Source of the DNA: Gordius sp. MW1
Lineage: Eukaryota > Nematomorpha > Gordioida > Gordea > Gordiidae
Direction: 5' to 3'
DNA: 64,000 nucleotides
Assembly: GCA_964036665.1 (NCBI GenBank)
Contig: OZ038532.1
Location: 10,744,537 to 10,808,536 of the forward strand
The notes under the pieces were generated by a model. The model was not told the DNA's origin, searched no databases, and was given only the letters and a program-made list of their open reading frames with translations. The translations under genes were made by a program, and so were the position numbers. Shown piece after piece: positions 35,760 through 47,185 of this stretch; position 1 is the first letter of the stretch; each line of letters begins with the position of its first letter.

Positions 35760-38116
35760 TTTTTGTAAGAATTTAATGTTTTCAGACATTTATCCATTTC
35801 TAGACTTAAAAAAACCTTATCAATAACAAATTATTCCCAAACATATTAACATTTAGTTTTTGTGTTATCAAAATTAACTAATAAAACTAGTTTTTATGTA
35901 TTCAAAAGCTTTAACTACTTGATTGAAATCACAATATCTACATTTCCTATTTCTAATGATTGCTAAAATAACAGATAAAATATTGCCTTTCAACAACTTA
36001 CTGATAATTAAAATTAAAAATCGTAACCTCTTCTTAAATTTTAATCGCATTTGTAGGTCTCTTAATCTTTCGTCCTCCTGTTTGTTTCTTTTAAAAGATT
36101 TTTGTTAATTTTGTAACCAGTTTTTGGGTTCGAATCCCGGGGTTTTTCTTGACTATTATTATTGTGCATTTATTTTCTGGTTACCTAATCTCTATTGTTT
36201 AACGCATCTTTTATCATTTAATAAACCTTAATATTCCAAATGTCTTTGTATAATATTATGTTTTCCATATGAACCTATTATAAATGACGTCTAACTCTAT
36301 AATACATTACACTTTTAAAAAACATTTTATCGTAAAAATATGTTTATCAAAAATGAAATTTAATTGATCAGACAGGGACATGAGCGTAGCCAGGTTTTGG
36401 TTTGGGGGGGGGGGGAGGCGAAACTTTAAAATTTCAATCAAGGGGGGGGGGCCCACTAAATGACAAAAAATTTCAATAAAGCTTCCTCCAAGAGTTACAT
36501 TTTAGCCCCTTCACCCTCCTAACCTAAAATGTTTAATCTAATTTCATATGAAAAAAAATAAAGATGCCCTATCTTACCCTCTTATCCTTCCACCGCTGAG
36601 TTGGTATTATTAGGGGGCGGGAGTGGAGGAGATCATCCCTTTTCCCGCTTCGTCAAATTGTAAATCAAAATAAAATTTTACGTTTTTTCGAAAAAAGAAA
36701 TTGACAGTAGATGACCCTACCCCTCCCTATCTTACCCTTCCACCGCTGAGTTGGTATTATTAGGGGGCGGGAGTGAGGAGATCATCCCTCAACCCCTTTT
36801 TATTATTATTGATTTTTATATGCTTTTGGCAAATTAACGGAGGGAAAGGGGGGATAGTGTGCGCGTTTAGTTTTAACGGAGGGAAAGGGGGGGGAAGGAG
36901 GTAGTTACTCTTCTATTCCCCCTCACTTCAGGCAAATACACTTAGAGCGCCAAGTCAGCTGTTTATATCACTCAAATATTTATAGGGCTATTTATTTTTA
37001 AATCTTTTAAATTAGAAAATTAATCTTTAATTTAATTAACTGCGAATTAGGGCATACTAATTTAAAGGTTTCCTTTACTTACAATAACGTTCCACTAGAT
37101 TTTTTTTTGGTTCAAACAGTTTAACTTAAAAATGAAATGGTTGCATTTTTTCTAGCTTTATATTTTAATGTATTTAATCTTCTCGGAACTTTTGGTAATA
37201 ATCCAGCCTCCTTATGCTGACCCCACTTCTTATGTATATACCTTATCTAATCTCTGTTATTTAACGCCTCTTTTATCATTTAATAAACATTAATCTCTCC
37301 TTCAATAATTTAATCTTAAATTATATTTAAATACATTTTTAATATATTCCAAATGTCTTTGTATAATATTATGTTTTCCATATGAACCTATTATAAATGA
37401 CGTCTAACTCTATAATACATTACACTTTTAAAAAACATTTTATCGTAAAAATATGTTTATCAAAAATGAAATTTAATTGATCAGACAGGGACATGGACGT
37501 AGCCAGGTTTTGGTTTGGGGGGGGGGAGGCGAAACTTTTAAAATTTCAATCAGGGGGGGGGCCAAACCTACAATTTTTAATTTTTAGTTTTTTCATTGAA
37601 AAATTTTTTTTTCGTCATTTAGGGGGGTTTTCTATTAATTGCTATGCAATTTATGGGTTTGAACTAAAGGTCGACCAAGCAAAACCCAGGCAAAACTAGT
37701 CCCCCCCACTAAATGACAAAAAATTTCAATAAAGCTTCCTCCAAGAGTTACATTTTAGCCCCTTCACCCTCCTAACCTAAAATGTTTAATTTAATTGCAT
37801 TTATTAAAAAATAAAAAATAAAGATGATATTTATATACTTTATCCAGCCGACATTTATACACTTAACTCATTTATATTTTCCCGCTTCGTTAAATTGTAA
37901 ATCAAAATAAAATTTTACGTTTTTTTGGCTAACATTGATACCTACCTATGCCCGTCAGTCCAATTCTTTTGCATTTAATACCCCCCTAAAGGCATTCTCG
38001 CCCCTTCTCACCTTTCTCGCCCATAAATTGCAAAGCAAATAAGCTACATTTATACGTAGAATAGATGAGTCGTCCCCTCTTCCCTTCCCCCCCCCCTTCC
38101 CATCTCCCCCTTCTCC
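35760..38116. repeat. Intermixed dispersed repeats with a ~190-bp direct duplication
   Basis: Segment 36230-36415 recurs at 37336-37522, including CCAAATGTCTTTGTATAATA, ATGACGTCTAACTCTATAAT and CGTAGCCAGGTTTTGGTTTG, offset by about 1.1 kb. A second pair, CCCACTAAATGACAAAAAAT and following, occurs at about 36450-36540 and 37705-37790. Poly-G runs follow the CGTAGCCAGG word. No gene recognised. Confidence 0.6.
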
Positions 38117-38204
38117 GGGGGTCTGGGGGCGGAGCCCCCAGGAGATGGGGGTTTGGGGGCAAAGCCCCCAAGGGGGTCTGGGGGCGAAGCCCCCAGTTAC
38201 GCCC
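38117..38204. repeat. Three tandem GC hairpins
   Basis: The motif GGGGGTCTGGGGGCGGAGCC and variants occur three times with a period near 30 bp. Each contains GGGGGC(G/A)AAGCCCCC or GGGGGCGGAGCCCCC, a strong short stem-loop. It lies inside a copy of the G-rich composite element, read in reverse, and has no coding role that I can see. Confidence 0.65.
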
Positions 38205-38409
38205 GAAGGGCGTATTTTTTAAATTAATGCATAAGAGGTGCCCCACCCCTCATCTCTATCTCCCTCGCTTTCGGGCGGGGTCGGGTTTTAATTGCTACGT
38301 TAAATTAATGCATAAGTATATCTCATCTATTCGTTTTTGAATTGGGTAACATTGATATTAATTGCTATAATTACCCTATGCCCTCCACTACAAGGGTTTG
38401 GGTTAGAAT

Positions 38410-39600
38410 CTCGGAGTTTTTTTAGACTCTTATGATTGTTCTTGTTACTACCATTGATAATAAGACTTTTTGGCCGTCTGCTGGCTGCTGACCAATGAAA
38501 AAAATGACCATTGGCCAAAATGTGAATCCAAGTTTCTTTTTTCTTTTTTTTGACTATTATGATCGATTCTGTTACTACCATTGCTAATACGACTTTTCGG
38601 CCGTCCACTGGCTGCTGACCAAAGAAAAAATGACCATTGGCCAAAATGTGAATTCAAGTTTATTTTTTGACTATTATGATTGTTCCTGTTACTACCATTG
38701 CTATTATGACTTTTTGGCTGTCTGCTGGCTGCTGACCAATGAAAAAAATGACCATTGGCCAAAATGTGAATCAAAGTTTATTTTTTCGTTTTTTTTTATT
38801 ATTATGATTGTTCCTGTTACTACCATTGCTATTATGACTTTTTGGCCGTCCGCTGGCTGCTGACCGATGGAAAAAATGACCATTGGCCAAAATGTGATTC
38901 CAAGTTTTTTTTTCGTTTTAGTTTTGACTATTACGATTGTTCTTGATACTATCATTGATAATAAGACTTTTTGGCCGTCCGCTAGCTGCTGACCAATGAA
39001 AAAAATGACCATTGGCCAAAATGTGAATCTGAGTTTATTTTTTCGTTTTTTTTTTTGACTATTATGATTATTCCTGTTACTACCATTGCTATTATGACTT
39101 TTTGGCCGTCGACTGGCTCCTGACCGATGGAAAAAATGACCATTGGCCAAAATGTAAATCGAAATTATTTTTTTCGTTTTTTTTGACTATTATGATTGTT
39201 CCTGTTCCTACCATTGCTATTATGAATTTTTGGCCGTTCGCTGGCTGCTGACCAATGGAATAAAATGACCACTGGCCAAATTGTGATTCGAAAATATTTG
39301 TTTCGTTTTTTTTGACTATTATGAATTTATATCTACTTTTACCGTGTCCTGGCTGCTGACCAATGGAATAAAATGACCATTGGCCATAATGTGATTCGAA
39401 AATTTTTTTTCGTTTTTTTACTCTTATGAATTTATATTCATTTTTACCGTGTGCTGGCTGCTGACCGATGGAAAAAAATGACCATTGGCCAAAGTGAGCA
39501 TCAAATTTTTTTTTCCCATTTTTTTGGGTATCATTGACTTATAGAGTATCTGTTGGTACTGACCAATGGAGAAAAAATGACCATTCGCCAAATTTTTGAT
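38410..39600 (-). repeat. Hairpin repeat array, inverted orientation
   Basis: About nine units in reverse orientation, both subtypes, ending with the divergent unit that carries AGAGTATCTGTTGGTACTG. This array mirrors the direct arrays at 25044 and 28311, so the region around the large hAT is rich in long inverted repeats. Confidence 0.8.
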
Positions 39601-40606
39601 TTTTTTAATTTAAAATTGTTCAAATTCAACAAAATTTCTCCCAACAATTCTGCAAATTCTTATCATTGTGATGTTTTATAATAATGTTTGTTAGACCCAT
39701 AATCACTAATCACATTTTGGCCAATGGTCATTTTTTCCATCGGTCAGGAGCCAGCGGACGGCCAAAAATTCTTATTATCAATGATAGTAACAAGAACAAT
39801 CATAAGAGTCAAAAAAAACTCCGGGATTCTAACTAAAAAACTAGTTTAATTGCATAGCAATTAAAAGTAAACAACTTTTATTTATGTTTATTATATAATA
39901 GCTAATTTAAAAAATCTTATATATAACACACCGAGGGAGATAGAGATGAGGGGTGGGGCACCTCTTATGCATTAATTTAAAAAATAACACAGCGAGGGAG
40001 ATAGAGATGAGGGGTGGGGCACCTCTTTCTTATGCTTTAATTTAAAAAATCGATAACCTAATATACCCAATGCAAATAGATAGGGAAAATACAACGGACG
40101 GACGGACGGACGGACACCAAAAAACAAGCCCATAAATTGCATATCAATTAAAATGTTTTATTATGGATCTCGAGATAGAGATTATAGAAGATGAAGAAAA
40201 AACCGAAGTGGAATTTCCATTTCCACCATTTAAAAAATATTTCAAGCTTATTGATACAGAAGATAAAGTCAGATTAAAAACAAAATGCCTATTGTGTATT
40301 AATAACAAAATGATTTCTTTCTCTAAAATCAGCAGCTTTAATTTTAAAAAACACCTGAAGGTAAAATCAATATTTCTTTATTTTATACTATTTTTTTTTA
40401 AATGGCTTTAATTATATTTGGGCAATTCATTACATACATTAGTGAGCTTATAAATTTATACTTAGAAAGTACATGATAATCAATATTCAAAAATTGAAAA
40501 TCATATCAATAGTTTTAGTTATAATAAGTCTTCCTCTTCTGAGAAAAAACGGTCAATATTAAATTTTGGTCAAAAAACATATGAACCTACAAAAACTGAA
40601 GGAGAT

Positions 40607-40988
40607 TATGGTAGTTTTTATACCAATAAGAATATTTTACTATAACACAAAGTATTAGTTGTTTATTATTATTATAACTCACATAAGAAGATACAGATCA
40701 CACAAGAATATTAAGTAAGTAATGATATGAAGATATAGATCACACAAGAATATTAGGTAAGTAATGATATGAAGATATAGATCACACAAGAATATTAGGT
40801 AAGTAATGATATGAAGAGAGTATGCTGGAATAATGCGATTGTGGTAGCGATTTTGGGAAGGAATTGGGATGATGAATTTATGTGATTGTGGTAGCGATTT
40901 TGGGAGAAGGAAGTAATTCAAAAACTGTAATTGTCAATTGGTTACCTGCTCCTGGTGGCTTCATCTCGCCAATGTTTAAAACGCCACA
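40607..40988 (-). repeat. 3' LTR of the gypsy element
   Basis: It matches 45025-45407 with about four differences. It contains three tandem copies of a 42-bp unit (GATATGAAGATATAGATCAC and following). The short protein-like repeats encoded there are by-products of this tandem structure. Confidence 0.88.
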
Positions 40989-41003
40989 ATACTCCCCTTC
41001 CAG
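40989..41003 (-). promoter_or_regulatory. Polypurine tract next to the 3' LTR
   Basis: On the minus strand GGAAGGGGAGTAT lies directly before the LTR start TGTGGCG. This is the expected primer site for plus-strand synthesis and helps fix the LTR border. Confidence 0.75.
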
Positions 41004-41046
41004 ATATATTTACGGTTTTAAATATATCGATAAAATTGGCTGAGAA

Positions 41047-44000
41047 TTATGTGCTGTATTCACGAAGGTTTTTCGGCCAATGGACCTTTCTGCCTTTTCT
41101 AGTTATTTTGGTTGGTTTTTCCACTTCTTGTGTCGGTGCCTCAGCTTGAGTTTCGTCGGCGGTCTGAAAGGATGGTTCCTCTCTGCTTAGATGGCAGGGT
41201 TTTAATCTGTCTATCGAGACAGAATCTCTTTTCCCATTTTTATCAAGAACGAAGTACTTTGGTTCACGCTTCAATACTTTGAAGGGACCGTCGTACGTTG
41301 GAGAGAGTGGCTTCCGCACCGCGTCGTTTCTGATAAAGACGTGGGTTGTTTCGAACAGATCGCTGCTAACTTGCTCTTTTGATGTCGCATGGTGTTTTGG
41401 TATGGGATAAGGGATTTTAGCCATGGTTCTCTTCAGCTTGTCAACGAATTGATGTTGTAATGGATCGGGTTCGGTTTTCAGGAAAAAGTCTCCTGGTAGT
41501 CGTAAACTCGTACCGTAAACCGATTCCGCTGTTGATGCTCCTATGTCTTCTTTCATAGTTGTACGTAAACCTAATAATACCAATGGTAAAATTTCGTTCC
41601 ACTTCGTCTCGCCGGCGGCTTTTAACGACTCTTTAAGTTGTCTGTGGAATCGTTCGACGAGTCCGTTTGCGGCGGGATGGTAGGCGGTTGTTTTGATATG
41701 TGTGCATCCTAAAAGATTGGAAAGTTCTCGGAAAAGAGATGATTGAAACTGTGGTCCTCTGTCGGTGGTGATCGTGCCAAAATTTGCAATCCAGTTCTCT
41801 ATCAACTTTTTCGCGATCATCTCCGTGGATGTATCATTCAAAGGAATAGCCATGGGCCATCTAGTGAAACGGTCCACTGCCGTTAATAAATGCGTATATC
41901 CGTTCGACGGTGGTAGTGGTCCTACCAAGTCGATGTGTATGTGTGCGAAACGGGCGTCGGGTTGAGCAAAGGTTCCAGGTACCGTAACTGTGTGTCGGTA
42001 AACCTTGCTTTGTTGACATCTTATGCAAGTTCTTGCCCATCTAACAACGTCTTTGTTTATTGACGGCTAGACTACTCGATTTGTAATTAGTTTTAGAGTT
42101 GCGCGTATACCTGGGTGTGATATCGCGTGGAAATGATCAAATACATTTCTCCTAAGTGGTTCTGGTATCACCGGTCGAGGCTTTGTGGTTGAGAGGTCAC
42201 ACAGGACTTTGCTATCCGATCCGGGAATGGGTATTAGTTGTAACTTTAGGGATGATGAGTTTTTTAGACCTTCTAAGGATTCATCAGCCTTCTGATATTT
42301 GCTAATTTCCTCCAAATCCGGAATTCCTGGTAATTTAATAGAATCTATTTCCATCCGGGATAGAGCGTCCGCTACTGTGTTGCTTTCGCCTTTAATGAAT
42401 CGTATGTCAGTAGTATACTGCGAGATGAGGTCTAACTGTCTTGTTTCTCTTGGAGAATACTGGTCGGGTTTTGCGTTGAATGCGTGGGTGAGTGGTTTAT
42501 GGTCGGTATAGATGGTGAAATTACGACCTTCTAAGATATGGCGGAAATGCTTTATGGCCAAAAAAATTGCGAGGAGTTCGCGACCAAAAGTACTGTACCG
42601 GGTCTGGGTGGGTTGTAATTTCGATGAGAAAAATGCTAGTGGGTATACCTTGTCCGAAATGGTTTGCTCCAAAACTGCTCCGACCGCCGTGTCTGATGCA
42701 TCGGTGGTCAGTGTGATTTTTGTAAGGGGGTCCGTATTCAAAAAGGTAAGTGTGGTAAAATTCACTAATGCTGCTTTTGCTTCTTTGAACGCCTTGACCT
42801 GAACGTCGTTGCAGGTTACGGACTTTTTGGACTTCTTCAGCAACTCGGTCAGAGGTTGGAGGGTTCGGGAAATTCCGGGTAGAAATCTCCGATAGAAATT
42901 AATCATACCTAGAAATCTCCGGAGCTTCTTTAGTGAATCAGGTAAGGGAAACTCGTTGATGTCCTTGACTTTGTCGAGCAGTGGGGCAATACCAGTGCTT
43001 GATACCTGGTGTCCGAGAAATTCGAGTTCACCAACTCCGAATTTACACTTCGCAGGGTTGATTCTCAGATCGTACTCTTGCAATCGTTGAAAAACGATTC
43101 TCAAGTGCTGTTCGTGTTTATGCTCCGACGTGCTGGCTATGAGGATATCATCGATGTACGCGTAAACGCAATCTAATCCTCTTAGGACTTCATCAATGAA
43201 TCGTTGGAACGTCTGTGCTGCGTTTTTTAGTCCGAACGGCATTCTTGCGAATTCGTACAGGCCGAAAGGTGTTGTGACGGCTGTTTTGCATACGTCCTTT
43301 GGCGCAACGGGGATGTGATGGTACGCTCTCACGAGTTCCAGCTTGGAGAATATGATTTTGTTGTGAAGATTGGCAGTGAAATCGTGTATGTGTGGTATAG
43401 GATACCTGTCCGGTATTGTGACTTTATTCAGGCCTCTGTAGTCTCCACAAGGCCTCCAATCGCCTGTCTTTTTGGCGGCTAAATGCAATGGAGCTGCCCA
43501 GTTGCTTTCTGATTTCTGAATGATTCCTAACTCTAACATATATTCGAATTCTTTTTTCGCGACATTCAACTTTTCCGCCGTTAGTCTTCTTGGACGTGCG
43601 TACTGAGCTGGTCCTTTCGTTAATATGTGGTGGAGTACATCATGTGGTGGAATCTGTCGGTGGAAGTTTAGAGGGGATATGAGTGATGGAAATTCGTGCA
43701 GAATTGCATCGAATTTTGTGCCGTGATTGCTGAGTGCAACACGGATACCGAATGTCTGATGTGGTGAAGTTGTGCCCTTGGATGATAGCTGGGTAGTACT
43801 ATCTATGAGTCGTTTGTTGTTGATGTCCACAACCAACTTATAGTGATGTAATAAGTCAGCTCCAATTATGGGGGTGTGTACGTCTGCGACTAAAAATACC
43901 CATTTGAATTCCCGTCGCAAGCCAAGGTCTAAACTTAATACGACTTGTCCGTATGTGTGTATGTTGGTTTGGTTAGCCGCTTGTAGAGTTGGGCCATGCG

Positions 44001-44127
44001 GGATCAATGGATGTTTGGGAGGGGGTGGGATGACGTTAACTTTAGCGCCTGTGTCGACGAGATATTTCCGTTGGGTGGACCGGTCGAATAAATAGAATAG
44101 GCGGCTGAAAGTACGGCCGTTTCCCAT
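41047..44127 (-). pseudogene. gypsy pol: protease, reverse transcriptase, RNase H, integrase
   Basis: From 44127 downward: aspartic protease with [11 protein letters not shown], reverse transcriptase with MPFGLKNA and the YIDD catalytic motif, RNase H with TTDASD, then an integrase zinc-binding region (HxxxxH part HAISHPG). A TAG at 42067-42069 stops the frame there; the same frame then continues from 41928 with the integrase core, whose catalytic residues are visible in TAVDRF, TDRGPQF and NGLVERFH. The C-terminus has a YDGPFKVL-type GPY/F motif. No chromodomain is seen. The single stop is the only break I noticed within pol; I describe it as found. Confidence 0.88.
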
Positions 44128-44164
44128 TGTCGCCCATATGGGACGGCCCGTCAGTTTTTTTGTT

Positions 44165-45010
44165 GGGAGTTAGTGTTAAAATTGCATGGCTGCATGCACT
44201 TCCTGGCTTCCTTTCCAAATTTATAATGGTACCAACATGTGTCAGTTGGGCGTTGTCTGGATGATGACCTAGATCTGCTTGACCTTCTCCATGTCGTCCT
44301 ACTGTCATTGGGGTTGCCTGTTAATTGTTCACTCTGAGTTCTAATTGTGACACAACTTTGATCAGTTCCTGCATTTCGTTTGTTTGAGTATTGGGAATAG
44401 GAATATTGGGAATCAGAATATTGGGAGTAGGGTTATTTGGAGTGAGGTTATAGGGAGTAGCTACTGATGCTAAGCTGCTGACTCTGAACGTTTCGTGAAT
44501 CCTATCGGCGACTTCTGCTATACGATCCAGTGATTGGTCATCTCCCATAGTAGCCAAGATGCTTACCACATGTTGGGGTAGCTTATCCATCCAGAGGCTT
44601 TTTAAAATCTTTTCGTCCATCACATTATTACCTAAACGAGATTTTAAGTATCTTACCAATTGGGATGGGGTGCGGTCTTCTAGGAATATCGAAGAGAATA
44701 AATTCCTTATCCTTTTTTCATCACTGTCTCCTAGTCTTTTTACGATTGCTTCCTTCAGTTTGTCGTAAGGGGTAATTTCAGGAACCGTGAATATGAGGTC
44801 TGCCACCTCTTCCGCGACTTCTGGGGGTAGTGATTCGACTAGGTAGGAATATTTAGTCTTCTGCGAGGATATGTTGCGTGTGTGAAACACAGCTTCTACC
44901 TGTGACAACCATATGCGAATATTTTTAGAATGGAATTCAGGAATTCTCACATGAACTGCGCTTTCTCTTGGTTCATTAGAGTCTGGAATTGTTGTGTTTA
45001 ATTCCATCAC
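44165..45010 (-). pseudogene. gypsy gag-like frame
   Basis: A 229-residue frame (45010-44321) has the IRIWLSQVEAVFHTRNI and YLVESLPPEVA segments typical of capsid proteins in mag-like gypsy elements. The gag C-terminus with CWYHYKFGKEARKC lies near 44240-44165 in another frame, so the region holds a frameshift before pol, which itself uses a third frame. Confidence 0.8.
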
Positions 45011-45024
45011 GTCGGGGTCACCAA
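45005..45024 (-). promoter_or_regulatory. Primer binding site of the gypsy element
   Basis: On the minus strand TTGGTGACCCCGACGTGATG follows the 5' LTR directly, as expected of a tRNA primer binding site; similar TGGTGACCCC sites occur in other gypsy elements. The gag ATG lies a few bases downstream. Confidence 0.75.
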
Positions 45025-45407
45025 TATGGTAATTTTGTTTACCAATAAGAATATTTTACTATAACACAAAGTATTAGTTGTTTATTATTATTATAACTCA
45101 CATAAGAAGATACAGATCACACAAGAATATTAAGTAAGTAATGATATGAAGATATAGATCACACAAGAATATTAGGTAAGTAATGATATGAAGATATAGA
45201 TCACACAAGAATATTAGGTAAGTAATGATATGAAGAGAGTATGCTGGAATAATGCGATTGTGGTAGCGATTTTGGGAAGGAATTGGGATGATGAATTTAT
45301 GTGATTGTGGTAGCGATTTTGGGAGAAGGAAGTAATTCAAAAACTGTAATTGTCAATTGGTTACCTGCTCCTGGTTGCTTCATCTCGCCAATGTTTAAAA
45401 CGCCACA
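45025..45407 (-). repeat. 5' LTR of the gypsy element
   Basis: Partner of 40607-40988. It holds the same three 42-bp tandem units and ends next to the primer binding site. The immediate right flank is the AGAT duplication and then in-frame hAT transposase sequence. Confidence 0.88.
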
Positions 45408-45907
45408 AGATAATGCGATCATTGATTATGTCATTGATACACTGGGTCCTTTATCAACTGTAGATAATCCTAGCTTTGTCAAAATGATAAAAACGTTTTC
45501 CCCTTCAGCAAAGGTAATGTGCTGCCAAACACTAAAAACAAAGATAGGTTTGCGTTATGATAAAATGATGGATGATATTATAGAAATGCTTTCTGGAGTA
45601 TCTTTTGTATGTACCACAGCTGATTGCTCGAGTGGATTTAGAAGGTAGTGCCTAGGTCTTAGGGGAGAGGCGTGAATGTTTGTTAGATTCTCATTTAGAA
45701 AATTTGTTTTGATAAAAAAAATATGATTTTGTTTCGTGTACCTACTAAAAAAATGAAAATCAAGGAGCGCTGTTCCATTAGTTGGAGCGGGAGCGCTCCT
45801 TTTAATATGTAGTAGCGGGAGCGGAAGTTCGCTCCTTTTGAGAAGGTAGGAGCGGGAGCGAGAATCGCTACTTTTAAAAAGGAGCATAAAACAAGACTGC
45901 CAAAAAG

Positions 45908-47177
45908 CCATATTATCAATGGCATTAATAAGAACAATATATTAATTTAATTTAAAAAATAAATAAAAATTTTGCCCTCTCCGGGATTCGAACCCGCATC
46001 AAGTGAGGCATAAGCCTTTGTAGGGGCACAGGGACCCATATCAGTAGGGGCGACATTTGTAGGGAAGGGCATAGGGTAATTAGCAATGTTAACCTATTCA
46101 AAAACGAAAGAAAAAACTTCGATTTATACTTTGGCCAATGGTCATTTTTTTCAATGGTCAGCAGCCAGAACACTGTCAAAAATGGTATTAACAAGAACAA
46201 TATATTAATTTAATTTAAAAAAAATAAAAATTTTTGTCCTCTCCCGGTATCGAACCATTTAGAACGTTCGCCGGGATTCGAACCCACATTTACAGGCAGA
46301 AGTCTTTGTAGGGGCACAGGGACCTATATCAGTAGAGGCATAGGCCCTTGTAGGAAAGGGCATAGGGTAATTATCAATGTTAACCTATTCAAAAACGAAA
46401 AAAAAATTTCGATTTATACTTTGGCCAATGGTCAATTTTGTTTAATGGTCAGTAGCCAGCGGACGGTCAAAAATTCATATTATCAATGGTATTAACAAGA
46501 ACAATATATTAATTTAATTTGGAAATAAATAAAAATTTTTGTCCTCTCCCGGTATCGAACCATTTAGAATGTTCGCCGAGATTCGAACCCGCATCAGTAG
46601 AGGCATAAGCCTTTGTAGGGGCACAGGGACCCGTATCAGTATAGGCATAGGCCCTTGTAGAAGAGGCCATGGGGTAATTATCAATGTTAACCTATTCAAA
46701 AACGAAAAAATAAAATTGCGATTTATTTGGCCAATGGTCATTTTTTTCATTGGTCAAAAGCCAGCGGACGGTCAAAAATTCATATTATCAATAGTATTAA
46801 CAAGAACAAATTATTAATTTAATTTAAAAAAAATAAAAAAAAATTTGTCCTCTTCTGGGATTGAACACGAACCTCCAGGTCACAAAGCTGGCGCCAAAAA
46901 CTTGAAGGGTAACGGACAACGGACAACCAAAAAACGAGCCCATAAATTGCATAGCAATTTTGCTATGCAATTTATGGGCTCGTTTTTTGTTGTCCGTCCG
47001 TCGTCCACCAAGTTATTTGCCCCAGACTACTGACCTGGAGGTTCGAGTTCAAGCCCAGGAGAGGACAAATTTTTTTTTTTAAATTAAATTAAAATTTCGA
47101 ATTTTTTTTCCGTTTTTGAATTGGTATATTAGGTTAACATTGATAATTATCCTATGCCCTCCCCTACAAGGGCCTAT
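45908..47177. repeat. Runs of the tRNA-derived dispersed repeat
   Basis: Three to four successive partial copies in reverse, each with CGGGATTCGAACCC (T-arm-like), GAGGCATAAGCCTTTGTAGG, GGGCATAGGGTAATTA and the hairpin module. At about 46940-46985 two terminal modules meet head to head (GCATAGCAATTTTGCTATGC). A plus-strand tRNA-like block, CTACTGACCTGGAGGTTCGA with GAGTTCAAGCCCAGG, lies at about 47025-47070. Confidence 0.65.
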
Positions 47178-47185
47178 GCCTCTAC

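Larger units (their letters stand above)
30603..40147. mobile_element. 9.5-kb insert with long terminal inverted repeats in TTAA context
   Basis: The left end from TTGCTATGCAATTTATGGG to about 30775 matches the reverse complement of about 39975-40147 almost base for base. Both ends include the GTCCGTCCGTCC run, CCTATCTATTTGCATTGGG and CACCCCTCATCTCTATCTCC. TTAA borders each end (30599-30602 and 40148-40151), though the local AATTAA palindrome makes the exact duplication ambiguous. It interrupts the hAT 5' region just before the transposase ATG. The inside is a LINE, hairpin arrays and GC-rich blocks; I see no transposase of its own. It may be one large element or two elements in inverted orientation. 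Confidence 0.6.
40607..45407 (-). mobile_element. Ty3/gypsy LTR retrotransposon, nearly full length
   Basis: A 4.8-kb element on the minus strand with two near-identical LTRs (382 and 383 bp), primer binding site, gag, pol and polypurine tract, flanked by AGAT at 40603-40606 and 45408-45411. LTRs start TGTGGCG and end ACCATA in element orientation. Only a few substitutions separate the LTRs, so insertion was fairly recent. Layout (protease, reverse transcriptase, RNase H, integrase, no envelope seen) and the CWYHYKFG-type gag terminus fit the mag-like branch of Metaviridae. At least one in-frame stop and frame changes at the gag-pol junction mean this copy looks inactive. Confidence 0.9.
40163..45645 (+). 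pseudogene. hAT transposase, truncated and split by a gypsy element
   Basis: Exon 1 (40163-40360, phase 0 donor AAG/GTAAAA) encodes an acidic start and a BED-type zinc finger. The cysteines are in KCLLC, and the histidines form an HxxxxH pair across the splice (acceptor CTTAG, exon 2 from 40466). Exon 2 is cut at 40606 by the gypsy element and resumes at 45412 in the same frame once one AGAT copy is discounted. After it come PLSTVDNPSFVKMIK, typical of hAT transposases, and FVCTTADCSS, which aligns with the region of the first catalytic aspartate. The frame ends in TAG at 45646, although AG/GTAGTG there could be a relic donor. The remaining RNase H-like core and dimerisation domain are absent. 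Confidence 0.75.
30202..45899 (+). mobile_element. hAT transposon swollen to 15.7 kb by nested insertions
   Basis: The left terminus is CAGTCTTGTTAAGGAGCGG. The right terminus, reverse-complemented, begins CAGTCTTGTT and also continues into GGAGC-type subterminal repeats. Flanks are CCAAAAAG at 30194-30201 and CCAAAAAG at 45900-45907, an exact 8-bp duplication in a 130-bp repeat unit. The original element survives as three pieces: the left end 30202-30600, transposase start 40152-40606, and transposase remainder plus right end 45412-45899. The rest is a TTAA-bordered insert (30603-40147) and a Ty3/gypsy element (40607-45407). Without these it would be about 1.35 kb, so it was already internally deleted and non-autonomous. 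Confidence 0.85.

Noticed and set aside
40679..40921. Frame with three repeats of HIITYLIFLCDLYL
   Set aside because: It lies in the LTR and reflects its 42-bp tandem repeat; an identical frame exists in the other LTR.
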